From the NCBI GenBank assembly GCA_024681435.1, contig JAILAV010000179.1, positions 1-42,821 of the forward strand: a stretch of 42,821 nt of DNA, in the 5' to 3' direction. This document shows, piece after piece, positions 1-7,780 of this stretch (position 1 is its first letter; every line of letters starts with the position of its first letter). The position numbers and the translations under genes were made by a program. The notes under the pieces were generated by a model, which was not told the origin of the DNA, did not search any database, and worked only from the letters and a program-made list of their open reading frames with translations. This DNA comes from Pseudobutyrivibrio sp. Lineage in GTDB: Bacteria; Bacillota; Clostridia; Lachnospirales; Lachnospiraceae.

Positions 1-82
1 AAGACGATAAGGTAGATAGGTTCAAGGTGTAAGTGTGGTAACACATTCAGCTGATGAATACTAATAGATCGAAGGTTTATTC
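1..82 (+). rRNA. 23S ribosomal RNA, 3' end (partial)
   Basis: AAGACGATAAGGTAGATAGGTTC...TTCAGCTGATGAATACTAATAGATCGAAGG matches the conserved 3' terminal segment of Firmicutes 23S rRNA; 3' boundary approximate. Confidence 0.93.
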
Positions 83-202
83 TAAAAGAAGATGTGTAGC
101 TTGTTAATAGGATTACAAGTCTTACTGTGTGAAGTTTTGAAGTTGCTATAAGAATTTTTAGCAAGCCAATCGCTTGCTATTTTCGTATTATAGAATAGAT
201 TT

Positions 203-275
203 GGGGGCGTAGCTCAGTTGGGAGAGCACCTGCCTTGCAAGCAGGGGGTCAAGAGTTCGAATCTCTCCGTCTCCA
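203..275 (+). tRNA. tRNA-Ala (anticodon TGC)
   Basis: GGGGGCG...CGTCTCCA cloverleaf with anticodon loop TTGCAAG and GTTCGAATC T-loop; CCA not encoded. Confidence 0.96.
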
Positions 276-277
276 CT

Positions 278-308
278 AAGTTCTTGCTTAATTAGCAAGA
301 ACTTTTTT
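278..308 (+). terminator. intrinsic terminator after tRNA-Ala
   Basis: AGTTCTTGCTTAATTAGCAAGAACTTTTTT: stem-loop followed by U-tract. Confidence 0.85.
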
Positions 309-430
309 ATTGAAAAAATATGTGAAAATTTTGTGATTTTCCTATTGAAAGCGACTATAAGTTATGTTACTATTTATAAGTCGCGTGGGTGAGGGACTCA
401 AATTAACTTTGGGTTTTTCGCTTACGATTT

Positions 431-501
431 AGGGGACTGGTCAAATGGTATGATAGGGGTCTCCAAAACCTTTGGTGGGAGTTCGATTCTCTCGTCCCCT
501 G
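431..501 (+). tRNA. tRNA-Trp (anticodon CCA)
   Basis: AGGGGAC acceptor pairs GTCCCCT; anticodon loop CTCCAAA; T-arm GGGAGTTCGATTCTCTC; discriminator G; no encoded CCA. Confidence 0.93.
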
Positions 502-509
502 TTTGACTA

Positions 510-552
510 AAGTCAGAAATGTTGAAGATTCAATGTTTCTGGCTCTTTTTTT
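510..552 (+). terminator. intrinsic terminator after tRNA-Trp
   Basis: AGTCAGAAATgttgaagattcaATGTTTCTGGCTCTTTTTTT. Confidence 0.8.
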
Positions 553-583
553 ATAAAAAATATTTATTGGAGGAGAGGGCGTA

Positions 584-793
584 ATGGAAAGAGAGTTTCT
601 TGAAGAAAAAGAGTTTACAAAACTTTTAGTTGGTAAGAAATACAAGATGTATTTTGAGGATAATGACTGCGTAGTTGCTGAAACAGAAATTGGGGATATT
701 GTTGTTGCGTTTAGTCAGTATGAATACTATGGAATGTCTGGGGATGAATTAGAAAAAAGAATTTATGACGGGATTAATAGCCGTAATAAATAG
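584..793 (+). CDS. small hypothetical protein (69 aa)
   Basis: ORF with SD GGAGGAGAGGG upstream; acidic, no recognised domain. Confidence 0.75.
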   Translation: MEREFLEEKEFTKLLVGKKYKMYFEDNDCVVAETEIGDIVVAFSQYEYYGMSGDELEKRIYDGINSRNK

Positions 794-811
794 TTATACA
801 AGGAGATTTTT

Positions 812-1264
812 ATGACAAATTATAATTTAATTACAGAACAGATTAGATCACTTGCAGAGGATGAGAAATGGTTTGTACCAGTTATGGCAAATGCATCAGC
901 TTTGCTTTATGACAATATGGAAGATCTTAACTGGGCTGGATTTTATATTATGAGAGATGGTGCACTTGTACTTGGACCATTTCAGGGAAAAATTGCATGT
1001 ATCAATATCCCAGTAGGAAAGGGAGTTTGTGGTACTGCTGTAGCTAAGGATGAAACAATTTTAGTTGAAGATGTTCATCAATTCCCTGGTCATATTGCTT
1101 GTGATAGCGCTTCAAATTCTGAGATAGTTGTTCCTATTCATAAAGATGGAAAAGTTGTTGCAGTTCTTGATATAGATAGTCCAAAACTTTCTAGATTTTC
1201 TGAAGACGATAAAACTGGTCTAGAAGAATTCGTAAATACGATAGAAAGAGTTATTGAATTTTAA
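812..1264 (+). CDS. GAF domain protein, free methionine-(R)-sulfoxide reductase (fRMsr/MsrC-like)
   Basis: Typical motifs NWAGFY, VGKGVCGTA, HIACDSASNSEIVVP, VLDIDSP. Confidence 0.92.
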   Translation: MTNYNLITEQIRSLAEDEKWFVPVMANASALLYDNMEDLNWAGFYIMRDGALVLGPFQGKIACINIPVGKGVCGTAVAKDETILVEDVHQFPGHIACDSASNSEIVVPIHKDGKVVAVLDIDSPKLSRFSEDDKTGLEEFVNTIERVIEF

Positions 1265-1383
1265 AAATTTTTCTTGAATAGGCTAATCTTTTTTGCGATT
1301 TTAAATATTTAGTATTATTATATATATATCTTCAAAATTAAATTTAATTTGAAGAATAATTTATCGCAAGAGAGGTCGAGGTT

Positions 1384-3399
1384 ATGAGAAAAGCGAATGC
1401 TCAAAAGAGCAACAAAACAACAATAACATGGAGCAAAAGTATTAAAACAAAATTGATAGTAGCCATGTTATTAGTCGCCATGGTACCGCTAGTAATAGCT
1501 GTTTCAATTAGTTATTACACATCCACAACAAAGGCAAAAGCCGATGCAATTGATTCACTTGAATGGCAAGCTTGGTATGTGGAAGCGGCAATTGGCACAG
1601 TGATTCAGAGTAATGAATCATCAATAAAATCTTTTGCGGAATCACCTACTACAATTTCTTATATGAAAGGTGAAGAAATTGATTTAAACGAGCTAAAAGA
1701 GCAAATGAAATCAATAGATGATTATCTTGCTGATGGCAATGTTTTAGTTATTTCTGACGCTAATGGGCAGATGGTTCTTAGAGATGATGACGGCGATTTA
1801 GTAAATATTAGCGAGCGGGAGTATTGGCAAGAAGCTATGAAGGGACAATTCGCTGTATCTAACGCACTTGAAAGTGCATCTACTGGAGTTAGAAGCATAT
1901 GCATGGCAGCTCCAATCATTGATCCAACTACACAACGAGTTCTTGGAACAGTTCATCGAAATTACAATTTAAATGATTTCCACAACATCCTTGCTGAAGA
2001 ATGCGACGAAGGTTTCGTAGTAGACCGTAATGGTGATATGCTAGCTCATTCTCAGTATGAGATTAATGCTGGTGATGATGTAATGAACTTTAGCCAGTCG
2101 CCTTATATGACAAGCGACGATATTGAGGGTTCATATCGTTCTACAGCAGCTGGGTATCCAACTTATTTAGCATATGCTAAGGATACACTTTCTGGCTTTA
2201 CAGTTTGTGTAGCAGTTAAGGAAAACATTGTAATGTCATCTGCTAGGCAATCAGCACTTATAGTAATTGCTATTGGTGTTATTCTTCTTATTATCGTAGC
2301 AATTATTTCCATTATTCTTGCAAACGGCTTCACAAGGCCTATTAACGCAGTTAATGAATCACTTTCAGATTTGGCAGATGGTAGATTTAAGAAAATTTCA
2401 GGATATTCAAAGCGAGAAGATGAGTTTGGCGAGATAGTAAAGAGCTCAAATTCAGTTATTGAAAAATTAGACGAGATTGTTGGGCATATCAAATCTTCAG
2501 CTTCTACAGTAGGAAATTCTTCTGAGGAGCTTTCGGATATGGCAAATCAGATTTCTTCTACTACCGAAGGAGTTTCAACTGCGGTTCAAGAAATCGCTAG
2601 TGGTGCAGCACAGCAGGCAGAAGAAATTCAGCAGGCAGCAGAGAATGTTGGTAGAATTACAGATGCTGTTGGCGGTGTTCAGAATTCAACAGATGAGATG
2701 GAAAGTCTTGCAGCTAGAATGAAGGATGCTTCAGAAACATCAAGCAAGTCTCTTTCAAATCTTCAGGATTCTAGTAGTGAAATGACTGCTAAAATCGAAG
2801 AGATTGCAAAGACAATTGGTGCAACTCAAAAAGCTGTTGCAGATATTAATGAAAGAGTTGAGGGTATTTCAGGCATCGCTTCTCAGACAAATCTTCTTTC
2901 ACTTAATGCTTCAATTGAGGCAGCAAGAGCTGGAGAAGCAGGTAGAGGTTTTGCGGTTGTAGCTGAGGAAATTAGAAAGCTTGCAGATGATTCTGAGAAT
3001 ATGGCTCAGGAAATTCGCCAGGTTATGGATGTACTTTTATCTGAGGCTGAGCAGGCTGTTGCAGCTGCCGAGCTTGTGCGTCAGGGTAATATTGAACAGC
3101 AAGAAGCATTGGGAGATACCTTAAGCTCTGTAAATGGAATGCTTAGCGATATTGAAGAAACTGTTATTGGTGTTAAGAGAATAGCAGGTGGAGCAAATAC
3201 TTGTGTTGAATCAAACGAAGTCGTTTCAGATGCTATGTCATCACTATCAGCAATTTCAGAGGAAAATGCAGCATCTTCTGAGACCACAGGAGCTTCTGTA
3301 CAGGAGCTTTCTGCAACAGTATCTATTTTAGCAGATTCGGCAACTGGCTTGAGAGAAGTGGCTGAAAAGCTTAATCAGGAGATGTCATTCTTCAAATAA
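1384..3399 (+). CDS. methyl-accepting chemotaxis protein (Cache-type sensor, HAMP, MCP signalling domain)
   Basis: N-terminal TM, extracellular region, second TM, HAMP ([19 protein letters not shown]), conserved hairpin [35 protein letters not shown]. Confidence 0.95.
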   Translation: MRKANAQKSNKTTITWSKSIKTKLIVAMLLVAMVPLVIAVSISYYTSTTKAKADAIDSLEWQAWYVEAAIGTVIQSNESSIKSFAESPTTISYMKGEEIDLNELKEQMKSIDDYLADGNVLVISDANGQMVLRDDDGDLVNISEREYWQEAMKGQFAVSNALESASTGVRSICMAAPIIDPTTQRVLGTVHRNYNLNDFHNILAEECDEGFVVDRNGDMLAHSQYEINAGDDVMNFSQSPYMTSDDIEGSYRSTAAGYPTYLAYAKDTLSGFTVCVAVKENIVMSSARQSALIVIAIGVILLIIVAIISIILANGFTRPINAVNESLSDLADGRFKKISGYSKREDEFGEIVKSSNSVIEKLDEIVGHIKSSASTVGNSSEELSDMANQISSTTEGVSTAVQEIASGAAQQAEEIQQAAENVGRITDAVGGVQNSTDEMESLAARMKDASETSSKSLSNLQDSSSEMTAKIEEIAKTIGATQKAVADINERVEGISGIASQTNLLSLNASIEAARAGEAGRGFAVVAEEIRKLADDSENMAQEIRQVMDVLLSEAEQAVAAAELVRQGNIEQQEALGDTLSSVNGMLSDIEETVIGVKRIAGGANTCVESNEVVSDAMSSLSAISEENAASSETTGASVQELSATVSILADSATGLREVAEKLNQEMSFFK

Positions 3400-3414
3400 A
3401 TAATAGTTATTTTT

Positions 3415-3449
3415 AAGGATTCAGTTTTACTTAAAGCTGAATCCTTTTT
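3415..3449 (+). terminator. intrinsic terminator after MCP
   Basis: AAGGATTCAGttttacttaaagCTGAATCCTTTTTC. Confidence 0.85.
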
Positions 3450-3460
3450 CGTAGGATTGA

Positions 3461-3489
3461 TTGAATAAAAAAATAGACAGTGTTATAAT
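3461..3489 (+). promoter_or_regulatory. sigma-A type promoter for the HDOD gene
   Basis: TTGAAT - 17 nt - TATAAT. Confidence 0.7.
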
Positions 3490-3502
3490 AATGTTAAATA
3501 TT

Positions 3503-3538
3503 CTGAATATTCAGTCAGAATATTCAGTCAAATATTGG
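3503..3538 (+). repeat. tandem palindromic repeat in the 5' UTR of the HDOD gene
   Basis: Exact tandem copies of GAATATTCAGTCA at 3505-3517 and 3518-3530, then a partial third copy AATATT; contains palindrome CTGAATATTCAG. Confidence 0.85.
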
Positions 3539-3573
3539 TATGACAATTACTATGATTTAAAAGGAGAAGGATT

Positions 3574-4794
3574 ATGCTAGCTACTTTAGTACCACTATTT
3601 AACGGAGACATGTCTGTTGCGTCGTATTGCTTATACGCTCAAAAGGAAAATATGTATGAGCATCCACACTTGCTTGGTGCAGGAAAATATGATGGAGCAG
3701 GAGCTATTGTTGGTATCGAAGTATTTGAAAGTGTTTCAGAGGATGATCTTGTTTTAAATTGCAGCATCATTATTCCAATTAATAACATTTCCTTATTCTC
3801 TAATATTGAAGAACAGTTAAAGGGATTTGATGGTCGTATTATTTTATTAGTAGATCAGAGTATCAAGCCTGAGGAATCTTACAATAAGAGATTACTTGAC
3901 TTAAAAAGCAAAGGCTTTAAGCTCGCGATGAAGGACTTACCTATAACAAGTATCGATACATTTAAGTTTATGCTTGATGATTTTGATTTATTCTTAATTA
4001 ACAGCGAAGCTGGTGATGTTATTGAACAGGCTAAGGAGTTCAGAAAGGTTCTTCCTAATATGGATTTCTGTGCTGAAAATCTTCATTCAGTTGAGGAGTT
4101 TGAGAAGGCAAAGGAATCTGGTTTATTTAAAATCTTCGAAGGTACATTCTTCAGAGTACCTATTAATAAAGGGGATACACAGATTTCACCTATTAAGATT
4201 AACTACGTGAAGTTGATGAAGGTAGTTAATGATGTGGATTTTGATTTGGAGGATGTCGCTAATGTTGTAGGCCAGGATCCTGCTTTATCAATTGAACTTT
4301 TACAGATTGCAAATAGACTTACTATTAATTCTCATATTCGTTCAATTGCTCAGGCAACAGCGCTTCTTGGACAGAAGGAATTGAGACGTTGGCTTAATAC
4401 AACATTATTCAATGGACTTGCTACTGGTAAGCCTAATGAAATCGCTAGATTGTCGTTGATTAGAGCTAGATTTGCTGAGAATCTTGCACCAGTGTTTGAT
4501 TATGCAATGCGAAAAGATGAGCTATTCCTTATGGGATTGTTTTCTTTAATAAATCTTATTCTTGATATGCCTATGGAAGAGGCTTTAAATGAATTAGGTG
4601 TTAGCAATGAAATCAAAAATGCATTGGTTAATGACGATGGAATCTTTGCGCCACAGCTTGAGTTCTTACTTAGCTATGAAGCTGGAGATTGGCAGGAAGT
4701 TTCAAGATTAATGGTTCTACATGATATCGAAATGCATGATGTGTATGAAGCATATGTTGAAGCATTAAAGTGGTATGGTAATATGTTTATCTAA
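3574..4794 (+). CDS. degenerate EAL + HDOD domain signalling protein (YuxH-like)
   Basis: C-terminal HDOD features (VVGQDPALSIELLQIANRLTINSHIRSIAQATALLGQKELRRWL); N-terminal YuxH-like region without a canonical EAL motif. Confidence 0.85.
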   Translation: MLATLVPLFNGDMSVASYCLYAQKENMYEHPHLLGAGKYDGAGAIVGIEVFESVSEDDLVLNCSIIIPINNISLFSNIEEQLKGFDGRIILLVDQSIKPEESYNKRLLDLKSKGFKLAMKDLPITSIDTFKFMLDDFDLFLINSEAGDVIEQAKEFRKVLPNMDFCAENLHSVEEFEKAKESGLFKIFEGTFFRVPINKGDTQISPIKINYVKLMKVVNDVDFDLEDVANVVGQDPALSIELLQIANRLTINSHIRSIAQATALLGQKELRRWLNTTLFNGLATGKPNEIARLSLIRARFAENLAPVFDYAMRKDELFLMGLFSLINLILDMPMEEALNELGVSNEIKNALVNDDGIFAPQLEFLLSYEAGDWQEVSRLMVLHDIEMHDVYEAYVEALKWYGNMFI

Positions 4795-4813
4795 TTTCAC
4801 AATAATAACGTTT

Positions 4814-4850
4814 AAAGCCTCAGGCCTTTTGGTTTGAGGCTTTGTTTTTA
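4814..4850 (+). terminator. intrinsic terminator
   Basis: AAAGCCTCAggccttttggtTTGAGGCTTTgttttt. Confidence 0.85.
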
Positions 4851-4911
4851 CAAAAATACTATATATTGAGAAGCTTGTGCAATAATTAATAAATCTAGGG
4901 CAATAAACGCA

Positions 4912-4940
4912 TTGACATAGTATTGAAATGATGATATAAA
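4912..4940 (+). promoter_or_regulatory. sigma-A promoter for HPr-like gene
   Basis: TTGACA - 17 nt - TATAAA. Confidence 0.8.
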
Positions 4941-4998
4941 TTAGCAGGTACGTTTATTAAAACGTTTTAGTTAGTTGTGAAATTAGGAGTTGATTTTT

Positions 4999-5226
4999 AT
5001 GAAATTTAAGATTAGATTAGAGAATACACAGGATGCTGAGGAATTTGTAAGAGCAGCATCAAAATTTGGAGGTAATATTGACCTTCATAGCGGAGTTGTT
5101 TATATTGATGGTAAGTCACTTTTAGGTATCCTTGCCATGGGTATAAAAAGAGAACTTGATGTATATGTTTCAGAGCATAATCCATCAGCATTTAAAAATG
5201 CAGTTAAGAAATTTGTTGTAGCTTAA
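4999..5226 (+). CDS. HPr family-like phosphocarrier protein (divergent, no obvious active-site His)
   Basis: HPr-like fold pattern with VVYIDGKSLLGILAMGI; the GLHARPA phosphorylation loop is replaced by ENTQDAEEFV. Start reset to the ATG at 4999, downstream of AGGAG. Confidence 0.82.
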   Translation: MKFKIRLENTQDAEEFVRAASKFGGNIDLHSGVVYIDGKSLLGILAMGIKRELDVYVSEHNPSAFKNAVKKFVVA

Positions 5227-5234
5227 TATACATA

Positions 5235-5264
5235 AACCTGTGGCGTGCCACAGGTTGTTTTTTT
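5235..5264 (+). terminator. intrinsic terminator between HPr-like gene and helicase
   Basis: Perfect 22-nt palindrome AACCTGTGGCGTGCCACAGGTT followed by GTTTTTTT. Confidence 0.9.
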
Positions 5265-5266
5265 AC

Positions 5267-7672
5267 ATGAAAGTATCGAGATTAATTACTCCCGAGGGAG
5301 AAAAGGCCCAAATAAATATTTCTGTTAGAAATCTAGTTGAGTTTCTTCTTAGAGAAGGAGATATTGATGACAGAAAAGGTTCTGTAGACCCATTCGAGGC
5401 CATGCAGGCGGGTAGTAGGATCCATAGAAAAATTCAAAATTCTATGGGTCCATTTTATAGTGCAGAAGTTCCTTTGAAATTTCAGGTAGAATACGAAGAC
5501 TATATTCTAGGACTGGAGGGCCGTGCTGATGGCCTGGTATTAGATAGAGATGAAAATGGTGATGTGGTTACTGCTACAGTTGATGAGATAAAGGGAATGT
5601 ACATGGATGTCATGACCTTTGAGAAGCCTGTTCTTGTACATGAAGCGCAGGCTAAGTGCTACGCCTACATGGTTGCCAGCGAGTATAATCTTGAGACAAT
5701 AGAAGTTCAATTAACCTATGTCAGTCTTGAAACTGAAGAAATTAAATATTTCAATCAGCTATATACATATGATGAAATTGAAGAGTGGTTTTTGACAATC
5801 ATTGGCATATTTAAGAAATGGGCCGATTTCCAGTATTATCATAAGATGGAGCTTTTAGAGTCTGTTCAGGGATTGGATTTTCCTTATGAATATCGAGATG
5901 GTCAAAAGAAGCTTGTAAGTGATGTATATCGAACTATCTATAGACGAAAGATTTTATTTATGCAGGCTCCAACCGGTACTGGAAAGACCATTGCAAATGT
6001 TTTCCCTGCAGTAATGGCTCTTGGGCAGAATTTGGCAGAGAGAGTATTTTATCTTACTGCTAAAACGGCAACAGCTATAGCAGCAAGAGACGCATATAGC
6101 TTACTTGTAAGCAAGGGCTATGAAGGCAAGACCATTATGCTTACAGCAAAAGATAAAATGTGTATGTGCGATGAGGCTGATTGTAATCCTGATAATTGTC
6201 CTTATGCTCGTGGACATTTTGATAGAATAAACGATGCTATATATGAGGTAATTACAAAAGAGACTGTTATTACTCGTGATGTGATACTTGGTTATGCTGA
6301 GGAATATGTTGTGTGTCCTTTCGAGCTAGCTTTGGATATTAGTACTTGGTGCGAAGGGATAATTTGCGATTATAACTATGTGTTTGATCCAAATGTTTAT
6401 CTAAAGCGCTTTTTTGCAGAGGGTAAAAATGGAGAGCATATCTTCTTAATTGATGAGGCTCACAACATGGTTGATAGAGCCAGAGAAATGTATTCTGAGG
6501 ATTTGATAAAAGAAGAAGTTCTCTCTATAAAAAGATATGCAAAGCCTGTTAGCAAGAAGCTAGTTAATGCTTTAGAAAAATGTAACCGAATTCTTCTTGA
6601 ATATAAGAGAGAATGCGATAGGGATATAACTGTTCTTGATGATATAGATACGCTGATGAGTGCCTGCGATAATATCCAAATTATATTGGAGCAACTTTTT
6701 AAGAAGGAAATAAAGTTTGGAATATATCAGGATGAAGTTATAGATTTCTATTTCAGACTTAGAAATTTTACAGCTCTTGCATATCAGCAGGACAGTGACC
6801 ATTATAGAATCTATTGTGATTTTGATGAGGATAAGAATTTTCATCTTCATCTATATTGCATTGATCCATCTGCGCAATTACAGGATAGACTTAGGATGGC
6901 AAGATCTACTATCTATTTTAGTGCGACACTTTTGCCCATCGATTATTATAAGGACCTTCTATGTAATGAAAAGGATGTATACGCTATATATGTGGACTCT
7001 GTTTTTGACCAAAAGAATAGATTACTTTTGCTTGGTACAGATGTTACTAGCAAGTATACTAGGCGTGGAGAAGATGAGTATCTTAAATTTGCAAAATACA
7101 TACAGACTATCGTAAATGCGAATCGAGGCAATTACATGGTCTTTTCTCCATCCTACAAATTCTTAGAAGAAATTCAGCAAAAATATGAGGCTTTTAGAGA
7201 TGATGTTGATGTCATAATTCAAAAGCAAAATATGACTGAACAGGAAAGAGAAGAGTTTCTTGGAGAATTTGATAAAAATAGAAGCAAGGCTATGGTGGCA
7301 TTTTGCACGCTAGGTGGAATCTTTTCAGAAGGAATAGATCTTGTTGGAGGAAAACTTATCGGCTCTATTATTCTTGGGCCAGGACTTCCACAAGTTGGAA
7401 ATGAGCGAAAGCTTATGTCAGATTTCTTTGATGATAATGGCAAAAATGGATTTGAGTACGCATATTTATACCCTGGAATGAATAAAGTAATTCAGGCGGC
7501 AGGCCGTCTAATTAGGACAAAGGATGATGTGGGAGTTATAGCATTACTTGATGAAAGATTTAGATTTTCAAGTTATAGAAAAACATTTCCAAGGGAATGG
7601 AATGATGCTACGTTTACCACAATTGATGATATTTCGTTAAAATTAACAAATTTCTGGTCAAAAAAGCCTTGA
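5267..7672 (+). CDS. DinG/Rad3-family ATP-dependent DNA helicase with N-terminal PD-(D/E)XK-like region
   Basis: Walker A APTGTGKT, DEAH (LIDEAHN), cysteine cluster MCMCDEADCNPDNCPY consistent with an Fe-S domain, C-terminal QAAGRLIRTKDD. Start ATG at 5267 is preferred over 5240, which lies inside the terminator. Confidence 0.92.
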   Translation: MKVSRLITPEGEKAQINISVRNLVEFLLREGDIDDRKGSVDPFEAMQAGSRIHRKIQNSMGPFYSAEVPLKFQVEYEDYILGLEGRADGLVLDRDENGDVVTATVDEIKGMYMDVMTFEKPVLVHEAQAKCYAYMVASEYNLETIEVQLTYVSLETEEIKYFNQLYTYDEIEEWFLTIIGIFKKWADFQYYHKMELLESVQGLDFPYEYRDGQKKLVSDVYRTIYRRKILFMQAPTGTGKTIANVFPAVMALGQNLAERVFYLTAKTATAIAARDAYSLLVSKGYEGKTIMLTAKDKMCMCDEADCNPDNCPYARGHFDRINDAIYEVITKETVITRDVILGYAEEYVVCPFELALDISTWCEGIICDYNYVFDPNVYLKRFFAEGKNGEHIFLIDEAHNMVDRAREMYSEDLIKEEVLSIKRYAKPVSKKLVNALEKCNRILLEYKRECDRDITVLDDIDTLMSACDNIQIILEQLFKKEIKFGIYQDEVIDFYFRLRNFTALAYQQDSDHYRIYCDFDEDKNFHLHLYCIDPSAQLQDRLRMARSTIYFSATLLPIDYYKDLLCNEKDVYAIYVDSVFDQKNRLLLLGTDVTSKYTRRGEDEYLKFAKYIQTIVNANRGNYMVFSPSYKFLEEIQQKYEAFRDDVDVIIQKQNMTEQEREEFLGEFDKNRSKAMVAFCTLGGIFSEGIDLVGGKLIGSIILGPGLPQVGNERKLMSDFFDDNGKNGFEYAYLYPGMNKVIQAAGRLIRTKDDVGVIALLDERFRFSSYRKTFPREWNDATFTTIDDISLKLTNFWSKKP

Positions 7673-7686
7673 AAAATTATTAGGAC

Positions 7687-7751
7687 ATGTGAATGAATTG
7701 TGATATACTTACTACAACTGTGGGGGTTGTGGCATATCACAATTTTCACAT
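7687..7751 (+). promoter_or_regulatory. long bulged inverted repeat upstream of purL (candidate operator or leader hairpin)
   Basis: Arm ATGTGAATGAATTGTGATAT (7687-7706) pairs with ATATCACAATTTTCACAT (7734-7751) except for a 2-nt bulge; nested stem CTACAAC / GTTGTGG. Confidence 0.7.
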
Positions 7752-7780
7752 ACATAAAATAAATATCACGGAGGTGTAAT

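Noticed and set aside
403-645. 80-aa minus-strand ORF
   Set aside because: Antisense to tRNA-Trp and its terminator and to the start of the 584 gene; no SD or recognisable composition.
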